This document shows, in pieces, positions 45,266 to 54,041 of a stretch of DNA of 64,000 nucleotides (its first letter is position 1; each line of letters begins with the position of its first letter). Position numbers and translations under genes: made by a program. This stretch comes from Dermabacteraceae bacterium TAE3-ERU27 (GTDB taxonomy: Bacteria > Actinomycetota > Actinomycetes > Actinomycetales > Dermabacteraceae): NCBI GenBank assembly GCA_019218415.1, contig JAHUUL010000001.1, positions 186,001 to 250,000 on the forward strand, read 5' to 3'. The notes beneath the pieces are model-generated. The model worked only from the letters and a program-made list of their open reading frames with translations, was not told where the DNA came from and searched no databases.

Positions 45266-46087
45266 ATGGCAGCAACCGCGCCGGTAACCAAGGCGGTGAT
45301 CCTGGCCCGCGGGCTGGGAACCCGGATGCGTAAGGCCGACGAAGGCGCCGTGCTGGATGAAAAACAGAGCCGGGTGGCTGCCAGCGGCGTCAAGTCCATG
45401 ATCGACGTCGGTCGTCCGTTCGTGGAGTTCCTCTTCTCGGCGCTCGCCGATGCCGGCATCAGCGAAGTCTGCCTGGTTATCGGTCCGGAACACGACATGA
45501 TCCGGGACTACGTGGCGGGCCTGGAGACTAGCCGTGTGCGCGTGAGCACCGCGATCCAGGAAGAACCGCGCGGCACCGCCGACGCGGTGGCTGCGGCGCG
45601 CGAGTTCGCGGGAAATGACCGCTTCGTGGTCATCAACTCCGATAACTACTATCCCGTGTCGGCGCTGCGTTCCCTGGTGCAGGCCCCCGGCGCGGCGGTG
45701 GTGGGCTTCGATCGCGCCGCGCTGGTAGCGGGATCAAACATCCCCGCTGAACGCGTACGCGCCTTCGCGCTGCTGGACGTGGCAGACGACGGCACGCTGC
45801 GCGATATCGTGGAAAAACCCAGCGAACAGCAGCTTGCGCAGTACGGGGACGTCGCCCCCGTCAGTATGAACCTGTGGCTGTTCACCCCGGACATCTTCGC
45901 GGCGTGCGATAAGACAGTTCCCTCCGTGCGCGGGGAGCTTGAGATCGTTGACTCCGTAAGAATCGCCAGCGCCGACGGTTGCCCCTTCACGGTGGTACCT
46001 GCCGCTGCGGGTGTGCTGGATATGTCTTCGCGCTCCGACGTCGCCGCCGTGGCGGAAGCGCTCGCCGGGGTGGACGTTAGCCTGTAA
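45266..46087 (+). CDS. Sugar-phosphate nucleotidyltransferase
   Basis: This 273-residue enzyme of the GT-A-like NTP-transferase family transfers an NMP to a sugar 1-phosphate. The signature is AVILARGLGTRMR (residues about 9-22), with Lys in VKSMIDVG, then EEPRGTADAVAAA and VINSDNYYP for metal binding. It lacks the C-terminal hexapeptide domain of GlgC or GlmU. An SD (AGAGGAG) lies at 45251-45257. It overlaps the kinase gene by one base (TAATG), implying joint action: kinase, then activation to an NDP-sugar. Confidence 0.85.
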   Translation: MAATAPVTKAVILARGLGTRMRKADEGAVLDEKQSRVAASGVKSMIDVGRPFVEFLFSALADAGISEVCLVIGPEHDMIRDYVAGLETSRVRVSTAIQEEPRGTADAVAAAREFAGNDRFVVINSDNYYPVSALRSLVQAPGAAVVGFDRAALVAGSNIPAERVRAFALLDVADDGTLRDIVEKPSEQQLAQYGDVAPVSMNLWLFTPDIFAACDKTVPSVRGELEIVDSVRIASADGCPFTVVPAAAGVLDMSSRSDVAAVAEALAGVDVSL

Positions 46088-47295
46088 TGAGTGAAGAAAT
46101 CTCCTGGTTTGTTCCGGGACGCATAGAGGTTCTTGGCAAGCACACTGACTACGCGGGCGGCCGCAGCCTGCTCGCCGCGGTGGATCGAGGGCATACCGTA
46201 CGCGTTCGCCCCTGGAACGGTAACGGGCTGCGGGTCACCTCCAGCATCGTGCGAGAAACGGTAGATGTTCCGTTCGCCGACGAGGTGCCGCGGCGAGGCG
46301 GCGGGCACTGGTCGGGATACGTGGCCACCGTAGTGGAACGTCTGCAGCAAAACTTTCCCGGCATGTTGCGGCCAGCGGAGGTCACCATCGAGTCCGACCT
46401 CCCGCTGGCGGCGGGCATGTCTAGTTCTAGCGCGCTCGTGGTGGGTCTTGCGATGGCACTGCTGGACCATTCCGGAATCACCGCCCACAGCGCCTTTACC
46501 TCGGTCGTAAAAAATCGTGAAACGCTAAGCGAGTACCTGGGTTGCGTAGAAAACGGGCAGAGCTATGGAAACCTGGTGGGTAGGCGCGGCGTCGGCACTT
46601 TTGGCGGCAGCGAAGACCACACCGCGATGCTGTGCGGCAAAGAACGCTCCCTCGTGCAGTACTCCTTCTGCCCCGTAACCTTCGAGCGGGAAGTTCCGTT
46701 CCCGCGCGGATATGCCCTGGTGGTAGGCGTTTCCGGGGTAGCGGCCGAAAAGACCGGGGCCGCGATGGAACTGTATAACCGGGCGAGCCTTTCCACCAGG
46801 GAGATCCTGGGCCGATGGAATCAAGCAACGGGCAGGTCCGATGCCACGCTGGCGGAGGCCGCCCATTCGGATACGCGCGCACCCTCCCGGCTGCGCGAGC
46901 TGGTGCGGGGAGACGACTACCTGACGCGCAGACTGCGCCAGTTCCTGAGCGAATCGGACATGATCATTCCCGCCGCCTCCGACGCGCTTTCGCGCGGGGA
47001 CCTGGCGACGTTCGCCAGCCTGGTGGACGAATCGCAGCGGCTCACCACGGAGGATCTCGGTAACCAGGTTCCCGAAACCGTCTCGCTCCAGCGTCTGGCA
47101 AGGGAAAACGGTGCCGTAGCAGCCTCCGCTTTCGGGGCCGGTTTCGGCGGCAGCGTCTGGGCGATGGTGCCGGAAGATGGGGCGCACGAATTCGCGCAGG
47201 AATGGCTGGATGCCTACGGCAGGCAGTACCCGGACACCGCGAATGCCAGCACCTGGCTGGTGACGCGCCCCGGACCGGCGGCGCACCGGCAATGA
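46087..47295 (+). CDS. Galactokinase-like GHMP sugar kinase
   Basis: This 402-residue kinase has the galactokinase-type substrate motif VPGRIEVLGKHTDYAGG (residues about 9-25), the ATP-binding loop PLAAGMSSSSAL (about 107-118) and the C-terminal GHMP motif GAGFGGSVWAM. It phosphorylates C1 of a sugar. Unlike GalK it shows no flanking galT/galE, and a dedicated nucleotidyltransferase precedes it, so a sugar other than galactose is possible. It overlaps the MFS gene (ATGA). Confidence 0.87.
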   Translation: MSEEISWFVPGRIEVLGKHTDYAGGRSLLAAVDRGHTVRVRPWNGNGLRVTSSIVRETVDVPFADEVPRRGGGHWSGYVATVVERLQQNFPGMLRPAEVTIESDLPLAAGMSSSSALVVGLAMALLDHSGITAHSAFTSVVKNRETLSEYLGCVENGQSYGNLVGRRGVGTFGGSEDHTAMLCGKERSLVQYSFCPVTFEREVPFPRGYALVVGVSGVAAEKTGAAMELYNRASLSTREILGRWNQATGRSDATLAEAAHSDTRAPSRLRELVRGDDYLTRRLRQFLSESDMIIPAASDALSRGDLATFASLVDESQRLTTEDLGNQVPETVSLQRLARENGAVAASAFGAGFGGSVWAMVPEDGAHEFAQEWLDAYGRQYPDTANASTWLVTRPGPAAHRQ

Positions 47296-48509
47296 CGGGC
47301 GAACAAGAGACCACCGCCCCGGCCCCCTGGCGCCGCGTAGCACCGGCGGTGTTCGCGGTTGCCTGGGGAGGTAACGAATTTACGCCCCTGCTTGGCCTGT
47401 ACCGGGCAGAGGGTGGACTTTCCGGTGTGGCGGTAAACATTTTGCTGGGCAGCTACGTGCTCGGAATCATCCCCGCGATGCTGGTGGGCGGTCCGCTATC
47501 GGACCGCTACGGCAGGCGCCCTCTCATGTTGCTGGCCCCGGTGGTGGCCTCCTGCGGCTCCTTCATGCTCGCGGTCGGCTCCCGCTCTTTCACCGAAATG
47601 ATCGCCGGGCGGGTGCTTTCCGGGATAGCGCTCGGGCTGGTAATGACCGTCGGCTCCGCCTGGCTGAAAGAACTCAGCGAGGCCCCCTACGAAGCGAGGC
47701 CGGAGGAGGTCAGCGGCGCGCGCCGCGCCTCCCTCTCCCTAACCGCGGGGTTTGGCCTCGGCGCAGCCGTGGCGGCCGTGCTAGCGCAATTTTTCCCTTA
47801 CCCGACTGTCCTTGCCTACAGCGTGAACATCGCAATCACCCTGCCCACGCTGCTTCCCCTGCTGCGCGCGCCCGAAACCTCGCGGGGAGGGAACGGTGGC
47901 AGCCTGCTGGACGATCTGCGCATCCCCGCGGCGAAGAAGCGTCGCTTCTGGCTGGTAGTGGCCCCTGCCTCTCCCTGGATATTCGGCTGCGCGGCAGCCG
48001 CTTACGCGGTGCTGCCAGCCCTGATGGAAGAACGAATCGGGCATTACACGATCGGGTTCTCCGGGCTGATGTGCATGATCGCGCTCGGTTGCGGCTTTGC
48101 CGTGCAGACCTTCAGCAAGGTGCTCGATAAACGCGGTGGAGTGACCGCCCTGACCGCCGCGCTGGCGGTGGTGGCGGCAGGGCTGACGCTCGGCGCGCTC
48201 GCCATCTGGACCCTCAACCTCGCGCTCATCATGCTGGCGGCCGCGTTGCTCGGCTGCGGTTACGGCCTGGTGCTGGTGGGAGGCCTGACGGAGATCCAGA
48301 GGATCGCCACCCCGGACGACCTCGCCGGACTCACCGGCGTCTACTATTCGATCGCCTACCTCGGTTTCTTCACCCCGATGGTGCTTAGCCTGCTGGAGTT
48401 GCACCTCAGCTATCCGACCATGTTCCTGGGCGGCGCGGTACTCTCCTTGGGGTGCCTGGCGCTGATACACGCGGCACGCGGCGTGGACTGCCCGGAGGCG
48501 GCGGCGTAG
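47292..48509 (+). CDS. MFS transporter
   Basis: This 405-residue transporter has about 12 helices. The loop 2-3 motif GGPLSDRYGRRP and the second-half loop text (VLDKRGG) are typical of the major facilitator superfamily. I chose the ATG at 47292 (MTGEQETT) because it overlaps the kinase stop (ATGA). It probably imports the sugar handled by the operon, or exports a product; direction is not predictable. Confidence 0.9.
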   Translation: MTGEQETTAPAPWRRVAPAVFAVAWGGNEFTPLLGLYRAEGGLSGVAVNILLGSYVLGIIPAMLVGGPLSDRYGRRPLMLLAPVVASCGSFMLAVGSRSFTEMIAGRVLSGIALGLVMTVGSAWLKELSEAPYEARPEEVSGARRASLSLTAGFGLGAAVAAVLAQFFPYPTVLAYSVNIAITLPTLLPLLRAPETSRGGNGGSLLDDLRIPAAKKRRFWLVVAPASPWIFGCAAAAYAVLPALMEERIGHYTIGFSGLMCMIALGCGFAVQTFSKVLDKRGGVTALTAALAVVAAGLTLGALAIWTLNLALIMLAAALLGCGYGLVLVGGLTEIQRIATPDDLAGLTGVYYSIAYLGFFTPMVLSLLELHLSYPTMFLGGAVLSLGCLALIHAARGVDCPEAAA

Positions 48510-48519
48510 CCTTTCCGGT

Positions 48520-49200
48520 ATGGAAAACCTCTCCAGTGCGCAGGAAGAACTTTCGCGCCGACTCGCAGACCCCACCCGCCCCGCTTCTTTCTGGGAACAG
48601 AAAGTAGAGGCCCAGCCGGGACATTCCGACTGGTACATCCAGCGGTTCGAGGGCATGCGCGAGATGGGTAAGGACCTGCTGGGGGAGGCACGCGCGGCGG
48701 ATGCGCTCGTGGACCGCGGCGCCAGCATTCTGGACGCGGGCTGCGGCCCCGGCCGCATTGCCCTGCGCCTGGCCGCCCTGGGGCATCGCGTGACGGGGGT
48801 GGATATCGACGAAAAATTGCTTGCGGCAGCGCGCGCAGACCTCCCCGTGTTCGCTCCCGAGGCCCCGCACGAACCCGTTTTCTTGCACGGCGACATCTGC
48901 ACGCTCAGCCCCGATGCCATCCCCACCGCACCCTTTGACCTGATTGTTTGCGCCGGTAACGTCATCACCTTCCTGGCACCGGGAACCCAGGCGCAGGCGC
49001 TCGCCGCGTTCGCCTCCCTGCTTGCCCCCAAGGGGCGCGTCATCATCGGGTTCGGTCTCCAGCGGGGCTATTCGCGGGAACAGTTCCTGGCCGACATCGA
49101 GGCCGCCGGGCTGAAAGCCGATGCGCACTTCGCTACCTGGGACTTCCGCCCGGCGGAGGAAGACGAAGGCTTCACCGTCAGCCTGCTCTCGCGGGCCTAA
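48520..49200 (+). CDS. SAM-dependent class I methyltransferase
   Basis: This 226-residue cytoplasmic methyltransferase has motif I ILDAGCGPGRIAL (residues about 70-82), the acidic post-I residue in VTGVDIDEKLL, and motif IV-like FDLIVCAGN. The substrate is unknown. It starts 10 bases after the MFS gene and ends the operon. Confidence 0.9.
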   Translation: MENLSSAQEELSRRLADPTRPASFWEQKVEAQPGHSDWYIQRFEGMREMGKDLLGEARAADALVDRGASILDAGCGPGRIALRLAALGHRVTGVDIDEKLLAAARADLPVFAPEAPHEPVFLHGDICTLSPDAIPTAPFDLIVCAGNVITFLAPGTQAQALAAFASLLAPKGRVIIGFGLQRGYSREQFLADIEAAGLKADAHFATWDFRPAEEDEGFTVSLLSRA

Positions 49201-49232
49201 ATAGCGCCGGTCCCGCCACGGGCAGTGCCCCG

Positions 49233-50210
49233 CTAGCCCTGCGCCTGCTCTTTACCGCGGGCGAGCACGTTACGCGCGAGGTCGGCGTCCACGATCAGCC
49301 GGTTAATCACCCCTGAACGCAGCACGCCGGTCACGCCCGCCGCTTTTTCGCTGCCCGCGGCGATGCCCAGCACACACGGGATACGCCGCAGGGCGTTAAA
49401 GCTGACGCTGATCACCCGGCGGGAAGTGGGTGGGCCGACCGGTTCTCCCTGGGCGTTTACGAAGCGCCCGCAGATGTCGCCTACCGGGCGCTGCGCCAGG
49501 AAACGAGCGAGATCGTCCTCGCTGAGGTCCATCCCCTGCAGCAGGTGTGGGGAGGAGTGCATGCCGAAGCTGCCGATCCCCACCAGCGCCAGATCTACCT
49601 TGGACGCCGCATCCAGCACCTGTGAGATGCTGTTTTCGGCGAGTAGCGCGGCGTGCGCGGCCGCCGACTTCACCACCGCCGGAGCATAGAGGCGTTCTGT
49701 GCGCGCGCCCAGGCGATCGCCCAGCACGCTTACGACGGTATCGCCGGATTCCAGAGTGTCCAGCACCCCCATGCCGCCGACCAGGGGCAGTACGTTTAGG
49801 GGCAGCTTGCGCCCCACCGGCTCTATCTGGGAGACGACCTCCTGCACGCTTTGCCCCCAGCTCACCCCGATGCTGCGGCAACGCGGGGCGCGGGAACGCA
49901 CAAAGTCGGCTCCGGCACGTGACACCGTGTCTAGGGGGCGCGCAAGATCGCGCGGCTGCACCACGATCGCTTCCGTTAGGTGGAAGCGTTTCTTTAGCTG
50001 CTGTTCCAGGTTTCGCTCCCGGCTAAGCGGCGCGTCAGGGTCGTGGATAGTGATTTCTACGATGCCGCGTTCGCGTGCCGACGTCAGTATGCGCGACACG
50101 TTGGAGCGGGAAACCCCCAGTTCGCGGGCCACTTCAGACTGGCTCATGCCGCGCACGTAGTAGAGGGTAGCGGCCGTTACCAGCATGTCGGTTTCCCTCA
50201 TGGCGGGCAT
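49233..50210 (-). CDS. SorC-family transcriptional regulator
   Basis: This 325-residue sugar-responsive regulator has an N-terminal helix-turn-helix (YYVRGMSQSEVARELGVSRSNVSRIL-type, about 14-42) and a SorC/DeoR-like sugar-phosphate-binding domain (SIGVSWGQSVQEVV, LPLVGGMG, and LALVGIGS near residue 215). I chose the ATG at 50210 because AGGA precedes it by 6 bases; the longer upstream frame has no family match. It is divergent from the PTS IIB/IIA genes and probably controls them. Confidence 0.91.
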   Translation of the reverse strand: MPAMRETDMLVTAATLYYVRGMSQSEVARELGVSRSNVSRILTSARERGIVEITIHDPDAPLSRERNLEQQLKKRFHLTEAIVVQPRDLARPLDTVSRAGADFVRSRAPRCRSIGVSWGQSVQEVVSQIEPVGRKLPLNVLPLVGGMGVLDTLESGDTVVSVLGDRLGARTERLYAPAVVKSAAAHAALLAENSISQVLDAASKVDLALVGIGSFGMHSSPHLLQGMDLSEDDLARFLAQRPVGDICGRFVNAQGEPVGPPTSRRVISVSFNALRRIPCVLGIAAGSEKAAGVTGVLRSGVINRLIVDADLARNVLARGKEQAQG

Positions 50211-50292
50211 GGTTTTTCCTCTCGCTATAAGCTGCGGGGCACTATGGTGGACTTTACGCCACGCGTACACGTTCGCGGGCGCAGGAGGAAAA
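50211..50292. promoter_or_regulatory. Divergent promoter/operator region of SorC gene and PTS genes
   Basis: In the 82-bp gap, a CTATAA-like -10 (about 50225-50230) and the inverted repeat GTGG-ACTTTACG-CCAC (50247-50262) are visible. AGGAGG (50283-50288) is the ribosome-binding site of the IIB gene. Assignments are weak. Confidence 0.35.
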
Positions 50293-50571
50293 GTGAAGCG
50301 GATTTTGGTTATTTGCGGTGCCGGGGTGGCTACCGCGACTGTGGTTGCTAGCAAGATCAAGGACCACCTGGAGGCCACTGGGCAGGAAGCCCTGGTCAGC
50401 CAGGCCAAAGTGAGTGACATAGTGGCGGCAGACCCCGCCGCCGACGTCGTCGTCTCCACCTCCCCGCTATCCGAAGAACTGGGCGTTCCCGTGGTGCGGG
50501 CGCTACCCCTGATCATCGGGCACGGTGAGGAAGAGGTGTTCGCCCAGCTTGACGCGGCGCTGGCGGAGTGA
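50293..50571 (+). CDS. PTS galactitol-type IIB component
   Basis: This 92-residue phosphocarrier begins VKRILVICGAGVATATVV; Cys8 is the predicted phosphorylated cysteine of the lactose/galactitol IIB fold. GTG start with AGGAGG 5 bases upstream. It overlaps the IIA gene (GTGA). It accepts phosphate from IIA and passes it to sugar in the IIC channel, but no IIC gene is present nearby. Confidence 0.9.
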   Translation: MKRILVICGAGVATATVVASKIKDHLEATGQEALVSQAKVSDIVAADPAADVVVSTSPLSEELGVPVVRALPLIIGHGEEEVFAQLDAALAE

Positions 50572-51026
50572 GCCTGCCGCTGCTGCCCGAGGCCTGCGTA
50601 GCCGGCCTGCGGGCGGAAGACGCTAGGGACGTGCTGGCGCAGCTTGCAGCGCGTCTGCTGGCGGCGGGGGCCGTCGCGGAGACTTTTCCCGCCGCGCTGT
50701 TGCAGCGGGAACAGGAGTACCCGACGGGGCTGCCGCTGCCCGTGCCCTGCGTTATCGCGCATACCGATCCGCAGCATGTGAAGCGGGACTGCCTGGCGCT
50801 GGCTACCTTGGCGCAGCCGGTCGCTTTTCAGCAAATGGGCAGCCCGGAAATAACGCTTGCCGCGCGCCTGGTGCTGGTGCTTGCGGTGCGTGACGGAGCA
50901 GGACAGGCCGAGCGCCTGCGAGATTTGCTGGGGATTCTTAGCGGAGATACCTCGCCGCTTTTAAGGGAAACCTCCGACGCGGGATTGCTGGAGACCGCGC
51001 GAAGCCTCTTCGCGGCCAAAAACTAG
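50568..51026 (+). CDS. PTS IIA component (fructose/galactitol type)
   Basis: This 152-residue IIA of the fructose-mannitol/galactitol fold has REQEYPTGLPL and the phospho-histidine His65 in CVIAHTDP. It starts at GTG, overlapping the IIB stop. With IIB it makes the cytoplasmic part of a sugar phosphotransferase permease. The GH35 beta-galactosidase follows after 91 bases, suggesting that the sugar is a galactoside or galactitol-like compound. Confidence 0.9.
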   Translation: MSLPLLPEACVAGLRAEDARDVLAQLAARLLAAGAVAETFPAALLQREQEYPTGLPLPVPCVIAHTDPQHVKRDCLALATLAQPVAFQQMGSPEITLAARLVLVLAVRDGAGQAERLRDLLGILSGDTSPLLRETSDAGLLETARSLFAAKN

Positions 51027-51117
51027 CCGCAGCTACGGGAGCCGAGCGGTACCGTCGGGGCGCGGTCCGTATAAGAATGGACGTTAAGACCAGTGATGTT
51101 CATTCCGGGAGGGCGCC

Positions 51118-52982
51118 GTGAAGCAAACGCTAACCACCACAGAAACAGGGTTCCTGCGCAACGGAGCGGAGCACACCATAATCTCTGGTGCCCTGCACTA
51201 TTTCCGAGTGCAGCCGCAGCAGTGGCGCGATCGCTTGCGCAGGCTCGTGGCGATGGGATGCAACACGGTAGAAACCTACGTGGCCTGGAATTGGCACGCT
51301 CCGAGCGAAGGCCGAGTTAATTTTTCGGGCCCGGCTGACCTGGGCAGATTTCTGGATATAGCCGCGCAGGAGGGGCTGGACGCGATAGTGCGCCCCGGCC
51401 CGTACATCTGCGCAGAATGGGAGAACGGGGGCTTTCCCGGCTGGCTACTTCGCGATAGAAACATGCGCCTGCGCTGCATGGACGAGCGCTATCTGAAAGC
51501 GGTGGATAGCTGGTTTGGTCGGCTTATCCCGATCATCGCGCAGCGCCAGGCATGCCGGGGCGGCAACGTGGTGATGGTGCAGGTGGAAAACGAATACGGC
51601 TCCTACGGGGACGACCGCGCCTACCTGCAACACCTGCGCAACCTGCTGCTGCGCCTGGGCATCGAGGAAATGCTGGTGACGAGCGACGGGCCGGGGCGCG
51701 GCTGGTTAAGCGGCGGCACCGTGGACGGCGTGCTCGCCACGATCAACTTCGGTTCGCGCGCCCGCGAATACGTGACGATGGCGGAAACGGAACTGCCCGG
51801 CCAGCCGCTCATGTGCATGGAGTTTTGGAACGGCTGGTTTGATCACTGGGGAGAACAGCACACCACGCGCAGCCCGGAATCTGCGGCTGCCGAACTGGCC
51901 GACATGCTCGATGCGGGAATGAGCGTCAATTTCTACATGGCTCACGGTGGCAGCAACACCCAGCTCTACGCGGGTGCCAACCACAACGGGACGCTGCAGC
52001 CGACCGTCACCAGCTATGACTACGACGCGCCGATCGCCGAAAACGGCGCGCTCACCCCGAAGTTTCACGCTTTCCGGCAGGTGATCTCCCGCTACCGTGA
52101 GCTACCGCAGCTGGATAGCGAACTCACCCGGTTGGGCCTGGCGGAAAATCCGAAGACCCTGCCCGCGCAGGCGCTGCCGCTGGGCCCCGTGCTGCCGCTC
52201 AGTTCCCTGGCGTGTTGGCGTGACGGAGAAAAACGTATCCGCAGGTACCGGCCTTTGAGGACATCGGCTTGGAGCGCGGGGCCTACCTGCTGCGCCGCGA
52301 ACTGGAACTGGTGGTGCACGAGGGGGAGTACGCACCGCTGGTGCTGCACGGCCTGGCCGACAGGGCGCTGGTGCTGATCGACGGCAAGCCCGTGGCCGAC
52401 GTCTCCGGCCGCGCGGGCGGCCCCGTAACCGTCCCCCTGGCCGGGATCTGGGATGGCGCGCCAGCGCCGCGCAGCGTGTTGCTGGAGGTCTGGGTGGAGA
52501 GCGAAGGCAGGGTTAATTTCGGCCCCTACCTCGGCTCCCGTAAGGGGGTGCTGGGCGGGATCTGGAACGGTTACCGTTTCCTCAATAACGTGGGGGTGAG
52601 CGCGTTCCCGCTGCCCGACATGGGCGAGGAGCTGGAATCCCAGGCAAAGAATGCGATGCGCGCAGAGAATGGGGAAAGCCCGCTGCCCGGAGAGCCGGTG
52701 CTCGCGTCGACCACCTTGCACTGCAAAGACGTGGCCGACGCCTACGTGGACACTTCCGGGCTGGGGCGTGGCTTCCTGTATGTGAACGGCTACCTGCTCG
52801 GCCGCTATTCGGACGAAGGACCGCAGCGCACGCTTTACCTGCCCGCACCGCTGCTACGCGAGGGCGATAACACCCTGACCGTGCTGGAAACGACGCGTGT
52901 GGCGGAGCTGCGCCTGGCACTGAGCGAGCGGCCCCTGCTGGGGAGCGAACGGGAGGAAGGCAACCCCGGAGGGCTCGGCTAG
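51118..52982 (+). pseudogene. GH35 beta-galactosidase with a frameshift
   Basis: The frame from GTG 51118 encodes the GH35 catalytic domain: acid/base Glu159 in VQVENEYGSYG and nucleophile Glu235 in MCMEFWNGWF. At 52229-52233 (five A in GAGAAAAACG) the homology moves to the -1 frame: from there TYPQVPAFEDIGLERGAYLLRR continues the family pattern to TAG at 52980-52982. One more A (six in total) would restore a single 622-residue enzyme. Read without correction, translation ends at 52377 after 419 residues, losing the beta-sandwich domains. Causes may be mutation, sequencing error in a homopolymer, or slippage. Its stop overlaps the convergent FGE stop (CTAG). Confidence 0.88.
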
Positions 52983-53944
52983 GCTCGCGGGCTGGCGTCG
53001 GCGGCCAGGCGGAACCCCTTGTTTCCGGAGGCGTCCTCTATGGCCGATGAGGTACGTGCGGCAACCCGGTAGCGGTTGCAGTAGGAATCGTGGCAGAGGT
53101 AGGAACCGCCCCGGATCACGTTCACTTTGCCCTGCAGACTGGGAGAGGGGGAGGCGTTCCAGGCATCGCTGCACCATTCCCAGACGTTGCCGGCCATGTC
53201 GTATAGGCCGTAGCCGTTAGCCGGGTAAGTGGCGACGGGGGAGGTACCGACGTATCCGTCCTCGCGGGTGTTATGCGTCGGGAAGTTTCCCTGCCAGATG
53301 TTGCACTGGTGCTTGCCGTCCGGCATGAACTCGTTGCCCCAGGCGTAGCGCGCCTGCACGAGCCCGCCGCGGGCGGCCTTCTCCCACTCCGCCTCCGTGG
53401 GCAGACGCATCCCGCACCAGCTCGCAAAAGCTTCCGCGTCCCGTAGGGAAATATGCGTGACCGGGTGATCCAGGCGATCGTCCACCGTGCTGCCTGGCCC
53501 CTCCGGGTGCGCCCACATCGCGCCCTGCACGGCGCACCACCAGGGGGTCTGCGGCGGGCGCGGCGAGGACTTGCGTATCTCGGCGCTGCACAGGGAGGCG
53601 AAAACGTAGCTCCACCCGAACTCCTCGGCCTCGCTGACGTAGCCGGTGTCGGTCACGAAAGCGGCGAACTCGCCCACGGTGACGGGGGCGCGGTCGATGT
53701 AGAAATCGTCCACCTGGACCTCGCGGACGGGGCCCTCCGCATCGAGCGGGTTCGCGTCGGGGTCGGTGCCGCCCATTAGGAACGGTCCGCCGGGGATGAA
53801 CGCCGCGCGGGTCAGACGGTGGCTGACCTGCACCAAATCGTCTATCGGTGGCAGCGAAAAGGTGGCGGCGCCGCACTGTGCGCCAGCGCTCTGCGCAGCG
53901 GGTTTTTCTGATGAGGCGCGTCCGGGACTGCAGCATGAAGACAT
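52979..53944 (-). CDS. Formylglycine-generating enzyme (sulfatase maturase, SUMF1/FGE-like)
   Basis: This 321-residue copper-dependent oxidase converts the active-site Cys of sulfatases to formylglycine. C-type-lectin-like FGE motifs are FIPGGPFLMGG (about 48-58), RLPTEAEWEKAARGG and WEWCSDAW, and the active-site cysteine pair Cys284 and Cys289 in GGSYLCHDSYCNRYR has the spacing of S. coelicolor Cys272/Cys277. The target is probably the CTPSR sulfatase at 57778. No Shine-Dalgarno is seen; TAGACT (53956-53951) lies 6 bases before the ATG, so it may be leaderless. Confidence 0.93.
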   Translation of the reverse strand: MSSCCSPGRASSEKPAAQSAGAQCGAATFSLPPIDDLVQVSHRLTRAAFIPGGPFLMGGTDPDANPLDAEGPVREVQVDDFYIDRAPVTVGEFAAFVTDTGYVSEAEEFGWSYVFASLCSAEIRKSSPRPPQTPWWCAVQGAMWAHPEGPGSTVDDRLDHPVTHISLRDAEAFASWCGMRLPTEAEWEKAARGGLVQARYAWGNEFMPDGKHQCNIWQGNFPTHNTREDGYVGTSPVATYPANGYGLYDMAGNVWEWCSDAWNASPSPSLQGKVNVIRGGSYLCHDSYCNRYRVAARTSSAIEDASGNKGFRLAADASPRA

Positions 53945-53989
53945 AGCGAAAGTCTATGTACTTACCGTCCCGCGCGAATCCCCCAGGGA

Positions 53990-54027
53990 AAAGAAAACCG
54001 GGGCCGCACGTGAACGTGCGACCCCGG
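53990..54027 (-). terminator. Terminator of dps
   Basis: CCGGGG-C-CGCACGT pairs with ACGTGCG-A-CCCCGG (53998-54027). On the minus strand it is followed by TTTTCTTTTCCC. Confidence 0.85.
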
Positions 54028-54041
54028 AGAAGTTTTCCGAA

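Noticed and set aside
46087-47295. Standard galactokinase of the Leloir pathway
   Set aside because: The fold fits, but galT and galE are absent and a dedicated nucleotidyltransferase is coupled to it, so a galK name is not justified.
47292-48509. Missing PTS IIC channel
   Set aside because: The protein is a 12-helix MFS carrier with the GGPLSDRYGRRP loop, not a IIC permease.
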